From Limnephilus marmoratus (taxonomy: Eukaryota > Arthropoda > Insecta > Trichoptera > Limnephilidae), in contig OU862933.1 in NCBI GenBank assembly GCA_917880885.1, forward strand, positions 6,805,452-6,869,451: 64,000 nucleotides of DNA, given 5' to 3'. The position numbers and the translations under genes were made by a program. The notes under the pieces are model-generated. The model did not search any database. It was not told where the DNA came from and saw only the letters and a program-made list of their open reading frames with translations. The stretch's first letter is position 1; each line of letters begins with the position of its first letter. Of this stretch, positions 43,617-55,435 are shown piece by piece.

Positions 43617-43830
43617 GTATATGTCGCAGGCCAATCATAAAATCGGACAGATCATGATCTGCCGCCATTTAACGATTTGCCAGATCATGATGTGGCGAGG
43701 CGCATCGTGATCTGCCTGATTTCACGATCGGCCTACGACATATACACCGAAACGTTTCGATTTTTTAAAATATAACATGATCTGCCTGATATTGCGATCG
43801 GCCTACGACATATACACCGAAACGTTTCAA
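43617..43830. mobile_element. Inverted-repeat element with a duplicated right end
   Basis: GTGTATATGTCGCAGGCC is inverted against GGCCTACGACATATACACCG, which occurs twice (43730 and 43800), each followed by AAACGTTTC. ATCATGATCTGCC motifs repeat inside. Confidence 0.65.
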
Positions 43831-44229
43831 TTTTTTAAAAGATAATCCGCGAGAAAGGGAAAATTAACTCGCCACCAGTCAAATAATGAACATAAAAAGT
43901 AGGTTTTCCAAATCTTAAAAAAAACATAATAAAAATTAATGAGGTAGGTACCGAAGGCTAAATATTAATATAAGAGAAAAATACATTGGTATTCCAAATA
44001 TGATTAAAAAATAATAAAAAGTAATTCGGTAGGTACCAAAGAATAGACGAAAAATTAATCGCAAGACAACGTGGGTATTCGTATTTTCATTTGAATTTTG
44101 AAGAGTGGGGAACAAATTAAGCACCTATCTATTAGGTAGGTACTTTGGTACCTACTTTATATTTTCATTGTAATATATTGTTGTTTAAATTATTAATTAG
44201 TAACTTGGGCACAATTGTTGCACACAAAA

Positions 44230-44485
44230 ACATCGAGTGCAGTTCACACGCGGTAGAAGTGAAATCTTCAACCACACAATCTCAACCAATAGGAGCCTGG
44301 AAAGAGAGCTCATAATCAAAGCTGTCAATGACACTACGTAGGTATGTACTGTACGTAGGTAAGGTTTCATTCTATCTCATTCTCTCGCAGGCTAAATCGT
44401 ATAGATGTATGTTTTGTCCCTTTTAGTGTCGTTTCCGTTTCACCGAGTTTCAAATTACAACGGTGCTAAAGAAGTTTCAGTAGAT
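44230..44485 (+). repeat. Interspersed ~200-bp repeat, copy
   Basis: GTGCAGTTCACACGCGGTAG, GCAGGCTAAATCGTATAGAT and AACGGTGCTAAAGAAGTTT as in 13540-13735, with an extra about 60 bp in the middle. Confidence 0.75.
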
Positions 44486-44823
44486 GCAAATCGTTACCTT
44501 ACTTTAGCGAACTTTACTTTGATTTTGCAGGGTATTACAGTACTCGGTTTATGTCGGTTCCTTACCGACCCGTGTTACGGCTACGTGTTATTTTTTCTTG
44601 TGGTAAAAGAGTTCAGCGAAAATGGTACGTAGTTTATTTGTTGTAAAGGATTTATAAAACCAAGACGAGTGTGGCTTCGATCAGATTTTTTTGTATTTCC
44701 TTGAACCTTACCGGTATGGTACGGTTATGAGGAACCCAGTAAAATTACATTAAATTTTGTTTGTTTTATAGAATATAAAAAAAATTCACATCCTTCAATT
44801 ATTGTTTTATTTATTTAATTTAA

Positions 44824-45537
44824 GAGGGCATTACCAGAGAAAGCCGGAAATACGTCATTTTCAAAAAAGTTTTTAGACGTATTGACTCTTTTCCACAAAA
44901 AATTATAAATGGATTTCGAAAGATTGTTCTTTTATCTAGCATAGTTATGTAATAAATTTTTAGATTTTTTTTTAATTTTTAGTATAATAAGGTTATTCCA
45001 TAGGTCGTTGGCAGATTTGTTAAATTTTCAAAAAAGTTTTTGTATTATACCACACCCATTTCAAATAATGTAATCATGCAGTAAAATAAATCAATACATT
45101 TTCTAGCAAAGTTATGTATTAGAATTTTAATTTTAGTTTCAATAAAATCATTAAAAAATATGTACGTTCATGTGTTTCTTGACGAAAATTGGTCCATTTG
45201 TGTATTTATTTGCGCACTTACAAACTAATATATTTCAGATTTTTTTAACATTATTATTAAATTTAGACATTATTGAAAAATGATAAATACTTATAATCAA
45301 AAAATAATTACAAAAAGTACATTATTTTAATAGTTTTATCATCACGCCTTTCAGCATTTTTGGATGAAGGTATAAATTAAAGCTAATTTGGATTGAAATA
45401 AATTCGATATTGAGTTATAATTTAAAAAAAGCTGCTACGGAGAATAATCAATCTTTCTCATTGTAACCGCCCTGCACGATCGGAAGAACAACTTTCGACG
45501 AAATGTGGATTTTCGTCCGCTGGCTGGTTAAACGCTC
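44824..45537. mobile_element. TTAA MITE family 2, copy 2 (inverted relative to copy 1)
   Basis: TTAA at 44820-44823 and 45538-45541. The sequence is the reverse complement of 16149-16860 with scattered differences. 714 bp. Confidence 0.88.
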
Positions 45538-45541
45538 TTAA

Positions 45542-46200
45542 CACGTGTTAACTGTCTGAATAAGTGTAAAAAATAAGCCAACTAACAGTAAACAATCGAT
45601 TTTTAACATGTCTAAAAAAGTTTCGGTTTCGGCCGAAACTGAGACAGACACCTAAGATTCGGTTTCGGTTGTGGTGGAAAAGTCCTGTTTCGGTCGGACG
45701 TTAGTTCTTTCTATGTAACTCAAAAAGTATTTACGCATAAATTTAGTTTCTAGAATTAAAAATGCCTAAATCAGACAAAAAAATATTTTAGCATGTTCGA
45801 GACTATTCTCCATGAAAACTTTGAAACGTAGCATTCCCAAAAATGTGACTTGAAAGGCTTTACCAAAACACGGTCGATATATTTTATGTAACATTTTTAA
45901 AATTTCAAATAAGGACCAATTAAGGTAAAATTAGTCCAAAGAAACGTCACTATCTCAACGATAATTCTTTTTTCAAACTTTCTTCGGTAGATACCCCAAT
46001 AAATATGAAAAAAAAAACGAATAAGAAAGTCCGAATAAACACAACGATTTCGTATTTGAAAAAAAAATCTTTACCCATTAAAAATACAAAAGGCCACCCA
46101 CCTCCTTGAAATGGAAACCGAACGTATAAACAAATTTACAGATAGACAAAATGAAAAACAATTGCGTTAAAACAAGACTTGGCTACGCTCAGTCAATAAA
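45542..46200. other. No feature recognised
   Basis: A short run of TCGG(T/C)TTCGG-type direct repeats near 45620-45690; otherwise unremarkable. Confidence 0.4.
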
Positions 46201-46204
46201 AAAC

Positions 46205-46405
46205 AGAGTATGCAATTCACACGCCTTCAGAAAACTAAAGCAGACAAGAGTGGGGACGAAGCACCCCACAAAGAGGAGACTGTCTAATTCTTTCGCAGGC
46301 TAAACCCTATAGGTGTATGGGTTTGTCTCTTTTTTGTAACGCTATTTTTCGTTTCATTGAGTTTCAAATCACAACAGTGCTAAATAAGTTTTCACTTCAA
46401 TAATG
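46205..46405 (+). repeat. Interspersed ~200-bp repeat, copy
   Basis: TGCAATTCACACGCCTTCAG, GCAGGCTAAACCCTATAGGT and ATCACAACAGTGCTAAATAA. Confidence 0.7.
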
Positions 46406-46897
46406 CGATTGACAAACCTTCAATTGGCTATCTTGAATTGAGATATATATAACTTGATATTGAGTTGAACTGGACAAAATTGTATTCTAACAGCGTGTCA
46501 ACGACCTGCCAACGGAAACATAATATGAGAACCATTGTTGCCTTGAGTAAAATTAGCAAACCGGTTTTACTATACCGTTTCCATCTATCTCCTTGGCTGA
46601 TCGCATAATATATGAATCATAGCTTTATTATAAACTATATAATAGTATAATACGTAATACGTATCGCAACGCAACCAGAGTTGGCTGGAATTCAGTACCT
46701 GCATTTTACGATGAGTCCCGAAGGCGTGTGCAGAGAGGATATACCGCCGAATAACAAAAATATAAAGCATGTTTTCATTCAAATGCATCAAGAATAAAAC
46801 AACTTGTCTATACACCAGCGTATAAGAACAAAAATCGATACTGTAAATAAATTCGTTTGATATCCGTGCAACTTCGTATACGTTTGATATACGTGCA

Positions 46898-47350
46898 ATT
46901 TGGGAGGCGGGTATGTGTTCCGCCGCCCCGGGAACCATTCATTGGATCCAACACCTCTGCCATAGGTCACCCCGAGTGGTTTGCCACGTTTAGTGACTTA
47001 GCATGGGTGCCCGGGTTCATGGAGGTCAGGTTTGTCCGGATCTTGGCGGTGGATGGGTCTGCTCAACAACTGCATGGCAAGCCGGATCGAGAGACTGGTT
47101 GATGGAGATCTTTTGACTTCTTGAGCAGGACTCTCAGCAGGATTTTGGACCGCAGTACAAGGGATGAATTCATTCGTCCGTCACTTCCAGACACATTGAT
47201 CCTCAGATTCCTACCCACCCATTTTTTCCTTCCCAGAACTACCTTTCTTTCCTTTCCCCAAAAAGACCCCTCCACACAGCATCCCCAAAGAAGACAAAGT
47301 TCCTGAGGGGAATTATTTTCCCCAGGGTCTTCGGTGTAGAGCTAATGTAA
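46898..47350 (+). mobile_element. Short retroelement sharing a LINE 3' tail, longest copy
   Basis: From GGGAGGCGGGTATGTGTTCC to TCTTCGGTGTAGAGCTAATG plus A-run. It holds about 60 bp more body than 13135-13524 (GCAAGCCGGATCGAGAGACT). The last about 150 bp (CTTTCCCCAAAAAGACCCCT onward) match the end of the LINE at 22515. Confidence 0.75.
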
Positions 47351-48387
47351 AAATATATATTATTAAAGTTGATTTTATTTTTGAGGTTGACTTTAGGTTT
47401 GAAATTGGTAAATAATTAGAAATTAAACAAAATTAATTTGATTATTAATAATAATTAAATTTCTATTGACATTTTTCCTAATTTCTAATATTTCTAAAAG
47501 ATCTGTCGATTTTTGTACTAATGCGCTGGTATTTTTACTTGATGCATTTGAATGAAAATATGTTTTATTATTTTGTTATTCGGCGGTACTTACATCTTTC
47601 TGCACATCCCTTCGGGGTCACTTAGTAATATTTTGTGTAATTAGGTAAACCGTATTTTCCCTAAACCGACTGCACATTGTATATAGGTACGCCAGGGGCA
47701 ATTGTCGGCGGATTAACTGTCATGGAACCGTTATGTTGACCGTTATATCAGAACCGAAAAAAAATTGAATTGACTATACCTATACACACAGATGCATTGG
47801 TTGCTGGCTACGGTTGTGCTGCTCTTGTGCGTTCACATTAAAAACAAGAAAAAGCGGAGAGTCCGCTCCGGGCGCCGATCTGCCAAGGATCCTAGGAGCA
47901 AATAATTCCTAACACCTAATACAGCGCCCTTGAGGTTTTTACTAGCGCCAGGCGCCGTTTGGTTCAAGGCCGGTCCTGAGAAAAAGGCGCATGTTATCAA
48001 AGAAAACAACACTAAAGTGCTATTAATAAATCGGGTGACTTTCAGAAAGAATTGACTATTACTTTTCGACTAATGCGGGGTGAATGAACTACTTGTAGAT
48101 TTGGGAATGTAGGTAAACGCGGCCTACTAACGGTAATAATACCAGGGCCAATAATATTGAGTTGTTTTATTTTATTTTGTGTTAAATTTGCTGTTTTACC
48201 TCTTCCTTCTCGAGATAACGTTTCGAACAGCCTCGCGATTAGTGTTGGGTAGGACACGGCATCAGGATGAGTTCGTATGAGGTACTCAAATACTGAAATG
48301 AGGTGTCGAGGTGAGGTACGCCAATATTTTAGCTTACGGGTGAGAATGAGGGGGGGGGGGTAGGCTAGAGAATTTCGGAAAACTTGA
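47351..48387. other. AT-rich, contains a degenerate hammerhead-like segment
   Basis: 48190-48270 minus: CCTGATGCCG...GGCTGTTCGAAACGTTATC, related to 27381-27436. Otherwise no gene was recognised; the G-run at 48350-48361 is isolated. Confidence 0.4.
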
Positions 48388-48622
48388 TTTTTACATTAGC
48401 TCCATACACGAGGCCATGAGGAAAACAATTCCCCTCAGAGCCTATGTCATTTTTAGAGACGCTGTGGACGTATTAATCCATCCCTCCAGCGGTGGAAGGC
48501 GATGTTCTGAGAGAGTAAGGCTGGAGAAGTCAAAAGGACTCTCTCAACCACTCTCTCCGGATTCGGCCTGCCATGCAGCTGGTGGGCAGAAGCATCCGCC
48601 GCTAAGACCTGGACAAACCTAA
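48388..48622 (-). mobile_element. Short retroelement (13135 family), minus-strand
   Basis: The tail complement ACATTAGCTCCATACACGAG is followed by body sequence including GCCTGCCATGCAGCTG (47070 region in sense). Confidence 0.7.
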
Positions 48623-49002
48623 TAATTTACAACGAAAAATATAAAAAAAAAAAACTTGTTATTTTTTTAGCATTGGGGCCGTTCAAGTATTACGTAACGC
48701 ACTTGGGGGGGGAGGGGGGGTCTGGTGAAACGTTACGGCGCGTTACGGGGGAGGGGGGGGGGGGGTTCGAAGGACGCGTTACGTAACATGTTTTTCTTTA
48801 TTTAAATAAAAAACTAAGGAATTGAAATCTTCCAAGTTGACAACCCTTTTTGTTTATGTTGTACGGGGAATTCCTCGACTGTATTGTGCGTCATTTTAAT
48901 TTTATTTTCGTTGTCAGTATTCGTTAGTGTTTTAAACACGAAATACGCATAAAGACAATTTGCTGTAGTCAGTGTTGTTAATGTGAGTTTTTAGCAATTA
49001 TA

Positions 49003-49131
49003 ATGTCCTCCAAACCGGAAGATTTATATCTTCAGCTGTTATTGGCCTATAAAGGCTCTCATGCTGACTTGCCAGCGCAGCGCAACCAAAAAATGCCAAC
49101 CAAATTTGGAAGACAGCAAAAGAAAAATTAA
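49003..49131 (+). pseudogene. Short N-terminal-like frame inside the P2 element
   Basis: ATG opens MSSKPEDLYLQLLLAYKGSH, ADLPAQRNQK, then after an apparent one-base shift NANQIWKTAKEKLKNNN. It looks like the start of a longer lost protein (transposase is a guess). No homology recognised. Confidence 0.4.
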
Positions 49132-49299
49132 AAAACAATAATAATTTATCCGACACATGAATGATGTTATACGAGAGTTTTTAGTAAGAACAACGCTTTT
49201 TAGTTATTACACACAGCTTAGCTTACTGCTAAAATTTAATAATATTACCTAAAGCTAGGTTTCGTAGTAAATGCATTGTTACACTCAGAACATGAAAAA

Positions 49300-50580
49300 G
49301 GTTTTCTTCACTTTGAATCATTCTGTGGATTTTTAAATCTCCCTTTCGAGAACTTGAAAAACCCCGCTGGGACAAAAAAATAGTTTTGTCTGCTGAAGGT
49401 AAACATGTGATTTTTCATGCCTCTTTGTAGAACACGAATAGTTGCAGTAGAAACATGTAAGTGGTTTTGTAGCACTGTGAGTCAGCAAATGATTTCTAAG
49501 AAGTTCCTTTATATAACATGAATAATTGCAGTCGGGACACGAAAAAGGTTTTGGTCCAGTGTGGGTAAACATGTGAATTTTTAGATACCGTTTTGTAGCG
49601 CCTAAATAGTCGCACTCGGGACAAGTAAAAGGTTTTTCATGACTGTGAGTTAGCAAGTGCCGTTTTAGTTTTTTTTCGAGAAGAAGAATAGTTGCAGTCA
49701 GGGCATGAAATGGGTTTTTCACCACTGTGAGTAAACATGTGATTTTTTTATTTCTCTGAATAGTTACAGTCGGAACATGAAAAATGCTTTTCTCCACAAT
49801 GAGTAGAGTCAGCAAAAGAATTCTTGGATATCACTTTTAAGAACACAAATAGTTGCAGTTAGGACATGTAAAAGGTTTTCTCTTCTGTAAATCGCACGGT
49901 GGATTTATAAATTGTCCATTTGAGAACTTGTATAACTGCATTTTGGACAGGAAAATGGTTTTGTCCACATGTGGTTTTTGGTGACTCTTTGTAGAACATG
50001 AATATTGCAGTAGAAACATGTAAAAGGTTTTATATCACTTTGAGTAAGCAAATGATTTCTAAGAAGTTCCTTTGCACAACATGAATAATTACAGTCGGAA
50101 CATGAAAAAGGTTTTTGTCCAGTGTAGATCAACACGTGAACTTTTGGATACCGTTGTGTAGCGCATGAATAGTCGCAATCGGGACAAGAAAAAGGTTTTT
50201 CGTCACTGTGAGTAAGCAGGTGCCGTTTTCGTTATTTTTTTTTTCGAAAAGTAGAATAGTTGCAGTCAGGACATGAAATGGATTTTTCTCCATTGTGGGT
50301 AAACATGGGTAATTTTTAGATTTCTCTTCGTAGTACATGAATAGTTGCAGTCGGAACATAAAAACGGTTTTTCTACACCGTGAGTCAGCAAGTGACTTCT
50401 TAGATATCTCTTTAGAGGACACGAATAGTTGCAGTCAGGACATGAAAATGGTTTTTTTCTTCTGTGAATCATACTGTTGATTTTTAAATCTTCCCTTTGA
50501 GAACTTGCATAACTGCATTCGGGACGTGGAAAAGGTTTAACTCCACCATGAGTCAGCTTGTGAATCATAGTGGAGTAAAG
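49300..50580 (-). pseudogene. C2H2 zinc-finger array, frameshifted
   Basis: About a dozen fingers of 28 residues on the minus strand, with the repeated pattern KPFSCPDCNYSC...LRSHLLTHS and HTGPKPFSC linkers. They are spread over three frames: 50266-50568, 50129-50422, 49905-50135, 49837-50019 and 49333-49815. Several second His or Cys positions are lost and at least four indels interrupt it. Zinc-finger arrays of this kind bind DNA; this copy cannot be translated intact. Its 5' side is joined to a LINE tail (50594-50653). Confidence 0.8.
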
Positions 50581-50593
50581 TGTTGCTCCACAG

Positions 50594-50653
50594 GGAAAAC
50601 TTAGGGAAATTACTTTCCTCAGGGCCTCCTCACTAAAGCTAATGTAAAAGAAA
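50594..50653 (+). mobile_element. LINE 3' terminal fragment
   Basis: GCTCCACAGGGAAAACTTAGG, TTTCCTCAGGGCCTCCTC and AGCTAATGTAAAAG: the shared stem-loop tail, internally shortened. Confidence 0.65.
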
Positions 50654-51079
50654 GTATGTGTTGTAACACCATGTAGGTTTATTTTAGGTCAGACAGTGTT
50701 AAATTGTGGAGATCTGGAAGGAATACAAGGCCGATAAAAATAATAATATTCTTAATTTTTTTCAAAATGACAAAATGAATATATAAAATGTATATAATGT
50801 AACGCGAGTTAGAAATCTCTTATTTTATTTATTACCGCAAATGAGATAAAATCAAGAAAAAGGGTATTTAAGCGACATTTCAGTACGTTGCTCAACTTAA
50901 TTGTGACTTTCGGGTAAAAATTGTTACTTGGGTGTTACGTAACGCTTAGGGGGGGGGGGGGTTGAACAGGAAAACGTTACGGCGCGTTACATGGGGGGGA
51001 GGGGGGGTCAAAAATCTTCAAAAATTGCGTTACGTAATACTTGAACGCTCCCATTTGGGACTCAAATTTCACCTCGCCA

Positions 51080-51452
51080 TCTCACACCTCACGGATCTAA
51101 TATAAAAATGTCATGCAACACAAGAATCATCTCACCTCACCACCTCATACATTTGTCCCATACGATACGTGACGTGACATGTAGTTCAATACACCAACCA
51201 CCTCACACCTCATCTCACATTTGTCCCATACGTGACAACGTGACATGACATGTAGTCCAATACACCAAACATTTCACACCTCACCTCATATATGTCCCAT
51301 ACGTGACATGACATTTGTAGTCCAATACACCAAACACCTCACACCTCATATTTGTCCCATTCGTGACAACGTGACATGACATGTAGTCCAATATACCAAC
51401 CACCTCACACCTCATATTTGTCCCATACGTGACAACGATGACATTTGTAGTA
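51080..51452. repeat. Imperfect tandem array, ~70-85-bp units
   Basis: Five units with CACCTCACACCTCA, TTTGTCCCATACGTGACAAC and GACATGTAGTCCAATACACC. Divergent sequence of similar composition lies at 48250-48330, on the other side of the P2 element. Confidence 0.8.
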
Positions 51453-51725
51453 ATACAAAGAAAAAGAGTTAGTACAAATACATTTTGTGATGTGGGGGAT
51501 ATTTTACGTTTTTGTATGGAACATTTGAGGTGCCTCTTGTATGAGGAACCCAACACTACTCGCGATTGTCTTTCACCAGGACTGATGGCATCAAACAAAA
51601 TAAAGCAATATAAATTACAATTTGAGAGGAATACACAAGCCAAAAATATGTATATTGTTAGTGTATCTTGTATCACCATGAATATACATAATAGGCATAA
51701 AAATCGCTTGGCAAACGCAGTCTAG
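51453..51725 (+). CDS. Unidentified open frame, possibly an exon or TE fragment
   Basis: The frame runs from the tandem array to TAG at 51723. It includes KRVSTNTFCDVGDILRFCME, RCLLYEEPNTTRDCLSPG and ASNKIKQYKLQFERNTQAKN. The composition is more protein-like than its neighbours. No family recognised and no clear splice acceptor; it could be a transposase remnant. Confidence 0.3.
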   Translation: MQRKRVSTNTFCDVGDILRFCMEHLRCLLYEEPNTTRDCLSPGLMASNKIKQYKLQFERNTQAKNMYIVSVSCITMNIHNRHKNRLANAV

Positions 51726-51729
51726 AAAC

Positions 51730-54183
51730 ATCCGATTTTAGGGAAAGAGTGGTTTTTATACATTTTGTGCAGAATTTTTTAAGAAAGAAAAAAATTAAGG
51801 GAACTGTCACAAATAATCTTTGCCATAAGATTGTATTTTTTTAGCTTGTTTCTTATAATGTGCTTCCATTAATTTCTAGCGAAAAAGTATTTTGTGGTAG
51901 TTTACGCTCATATTTTTAATAAAGTTTAAAAAAACATTTATTTTAAATCTCGAAACGAAGGGAAAAGCTTCAATTTATCAAAAGCATATTTTTTGGTATT
52001 CATAATGTGAACGGATTCGTAGCAAAAATCAATGGAAAATAATGATTTCACTTAAGCTTTACCCTTAAGGGGAGGGGTAGGGTTTTAAAGGCGAAAAAAG
52101 GCATATTTTCATAATTTTTTTTTTGGAGATATGAATAATGTTGGTTAATTTAATTCATATACGCATTATAGTATGACATCTGAAGTATCTTTGAAAAAAA
52201 TTTCAGTTAAAAATATTAATAAATACGTCCGTGAGAGCGAATCTCCAGAGGCACTTCGAAAAAAAGTTGTTATGCGATGAACGTCATAACTCGTTACCGG
52301 ATCATTTGAAACAAAAAAGGCAAAACTTTGAAAAGGTGATATGTTTTCTGAGGTATTCAGTAAGAGTTTTTTTGATTTTTTATTTTGTTTTGTAGCATGT
52401 TGTAGTGAAAAATGCGATTTTTGCTAAAAATATTGGGTGAAATTGTTATTATAAAATGAAAAAAAAACGGTAAAAATAAAAAAAAACTCTTCCTGATTAC
52501 CTATTGATTTATGTCTAGAAATAGTGTAAAAAATTTCAAAGGGATCGGTCAAGTAGATTTTGAGTTATGATGTTCACTGACTAGAAAAATTTATTTGCGA
52601 GAAAATCGATTTAAAGTTTTGTTATATTCGAAATATACTTATATTGAGCATGAGGGCCGGTCGCTTGAAACGCTGTATGTTCTTTAGTTTTGCTCCGATT
52701 TACTTGAAATTTTGACACAGTACTCTCGACATGTTGTACATTCAGAAAAAAAATTAAAAATAATATGTATTAATATGAGTAACCCCCCCCCCCCCCCTTA
52801 AGTATTAATATGAGTAACTACAATTGTAGTCTTTTTTTAAATGCTAAATATACTAGGTAACAAAAAGGTAACCATTAAACATTGGCCAACATTCATTTAC
52901 CAATATCACCACAGAGCCCAAACTGAAAATTATCTTCATGACGTGGTTCACCGAAATTGATTGATTATTAACCTAATGAACTTGAATAGTTTACCATTCA
53001 TTATTATAACTAGTTGTAGTTTCACCATACTTACGACCTTATACTTCAAATTGATAGACTTGCCCTAACATGAAATCTGGGTATCATTTCGACGAGCAGG
53101 AGACAAACCACGTGACCATAATTTTGGAACCACGTGATCGGAGTTTGAGAAGCTTTGAAACTTTAACTATGACTACAACTATGACATCAGTCATACGTTG
53201 AGCATCGAAGAGCGAATATTGAAATAAACAAAACTCTGGGCAGAAAAGTAAAGTTCGCTAAAGTAAGGCAAGGTTTTGCAGCGCTGTTCATTGTGGGACT
53301 TTTCTGTGCAGGATCTTTCTTTTCGTAAAAACGGTTTAAAAACACCATACCGCCTTCAAGCGGGTTGCGTAGCGACGTTAAAAATCAGTGATTTTAACCC
53401 CAACGGCTAATTTGTTCGTTTATGGGAACAGCTCATATAGGTCGCATAGAAATCGTTTATCTCCCTTACTGCCGTTGTAAGAAATATGATAAACGCTTTA
53501 TATTCGAATCTAGAAGTAAACCACAGCAAAATTAAAATGTGCATCTCTACGAAATCAAAGTTTCCGACCGGAATTTGAGAAAAAATTGTTTAAAACTTTT
53601 ATTAATTTTTATTTATAGCGTGATTTTTTTATGAATTATTTTTGGAGTGAAAACTTCTTTGGCACCGTTGTGATTTTGTTTTTGAACACTTTGGTTTTTT
53701 TATGAAACGACAAAAAAGTGAGGTGAAAATAAGGTTCATAAAGTACAAAATGTATGTGTGTTTTTATTTTTTTCCCCGTAATTTTAGTAGAAAAAACCTA
53801 AGGTGAGCCATTTTGAAAATACGCTTAGGTATGTCTAATAATAACATTTAAAAGCGTATTTCATATTTCACCTTTCAAAAACAGTTTTTAGTTTTCGAAT
53901 ACATTCGGAAGCAATTAATTTATTTGGATTTCATTGCAAAGGGAAAATTTTCTGAGCTTCTGACATGCCTATTAATACGCCCTCGGGGTTAACATTTTAA
54001 GATAAAATTTAGTAGTATTGACCTGGAAATTTCAGAAAGAAAAGGTTGTGCAAATTTTATGAAGACAGAACTCACTGATAGCGAGATTTTGCTGCTTCAG
54101 ACAACTGGTGCTTGTCTTGAAGTCGTCACCCAGATACCCAAAACTTGGACATTCAAGCTGGAAAAAACTAGTCAAAGAAGATA
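51730..54183. other. 2.4 kb of AT-rich DNA without a recognised gene
   Basis: Includes a C-run (52784-52798) between two copies of TATTAATATGAGTAAC, the 41.6-kb repeat inverted at 53030-53090, and a minus-strand fragment of the ~200-bp repeat (53640-53700, GAAAACTTCTTTGGCACCG). Confidence 0.5.
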
Positions 54184-55046
54184 AGGGAATGTACCCATAC
54201 TACGTGACACTTTTTGCAATTTTTTACCCCCCCCCCCCCCGGTGACCACGTGTAGTATATTCCAAGACCCCCCCTACAGTTTTCACGTAGTATTTCATAA
54301 ATATGGTTTCGAATCATTTTTTGCTAACAAAAAATTAAAAATGCATTATTTGGCTTATATTTGTCTTTATTAATACGGCGCTTGCTGCGTGACAGCAAGA
54401 GTGCATGCATTACAAGTGGAAAAAATATTATCAAGATAAAACTTATGTCAAAATATATTGAAACCGGAACGTAATTTATGGAAACGAAAGTCTTGTTATT
54501 TTTATAAACATTTTTCATCTCAATCATCTTCAACAAACACGTTCCCTGAACTTTTTCACTTATTTGAATGTACGAGGGTGGGTTTTTAAGTTTGCGGATT
54601 GGGTAAGGAGTGAAAATAAAAACCAAAATTATTTTTCCTCTTCAACATATTCACCTACTATCCTAATACATTTTTCCGATCTTTAAATTAACTTAAAGGA
54701 ACTTCATATAACAGCGCGGAACTCAATTTTCTCCACATTTCACAATTTCTTCCCGATTGAAGTGTTTGGTCGACGATAGGTCAAAGACTAATGACCTAAT
54801 TACGATAAAACCCGTTGTTTATCCTAAAAATGAGTTGTTCAATTAGTACCTAATTCAGCGGTACCCCCATTAATCACTTACCTTCCCATTCCGCGAACTT
54901 AAAACCTCCCCCCGTAGCTCGAAAAAAACGCCAGATTTCTAGATTGACTACGTGATAAAAACCTAAGCCCCCCCCCGTTGTGACCAAGCGTGGTATTTTG
55001 ATGATCCCCCCCTGAACAGGTCACGTAGTATGGGTACGTTCCCTAA
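54184..55046. mobile_element. Poly-C composite element (family P1, long copy)
   Basis: Ends AGGGAATGTACCCATACTAC and GTAGTATGGGTACGTTCCCT. Each end is followed by C-runs (54227-54240, 55004-55010 and others) and internal CACGTAGTA repeats. Between the modules is unrelated AT-rich DNA and a mariner-type MITE. Confidence 0.75.
54573..54914. mobile_element. mariner-type MITE inside the P1 element
   Basis: TA at 54571-54572 and 54915-54916. Inverted ends CGAGGGTGGGTTTTTAAGTT and the near-complement AACTTAAAACCTCCCCCCG. 342 bp; the interior is reminiscent of mariner non-coding or 3' sequence. Confidence 0.7.
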
Positions 55047-55435
55047 CTGTAAAAAACACATAGGCTTAGAATTGATTAATAATAAATTATATTTAACACA
55101 TGCATTTGTTAATTACGAAGAAGGTGAGAGATAGTTTGAAGAGGGTGATGCAGAATGTAGATCAAACACGCCGCACGTTTTCTAGTGTCTTCTCGCCAAT
55201 CTGCTATCTAGACTAGATCTAGGCTACCAACGGAACTCCATTTATTTGAAAATCAAGCGAAGCCGGCCCACGTCTGGCAGTAATGATAAATAACAACATT
55301 GGTCCAAATAACGGTGAGCGGTGTTGCTACATTATTTGTGCAAAAATTGTATTTGTAAGAAATCGTCATATTATTTTCAGAAATTAATGTTAATATTCCA
55401 GAGGAACAAAAACTGTCTGCCGTCCTAATGAGAGA

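Larger units (their letters stand above)
48671..51052. mobile_element. Composite element with poly-G terminal modules (family P2)
   Basis: The left module (48671-48792) begins GGGGCCGTTCAAGTATTACG. The right module (50934-51052) ends CGTAATACTTGAACGCTCCC. Each module carries G-runs, ACGTTACGGCGCGTTAC and a second TTACGTAA(C/T). Together they look like the two ends of one 2.4-kb element. The interior has a short basic reading frame and a decayed zinc-finger array. Superfamily unknown. Confidence 0.6.

Noticed and set aside
52784..52798. C-run between two TATTAATATGAGTAAC copies as a possible P1-type element
   Set aside because: No terminal sequence of the P1 or P2 families nearby; more likely a local slippage duplication.
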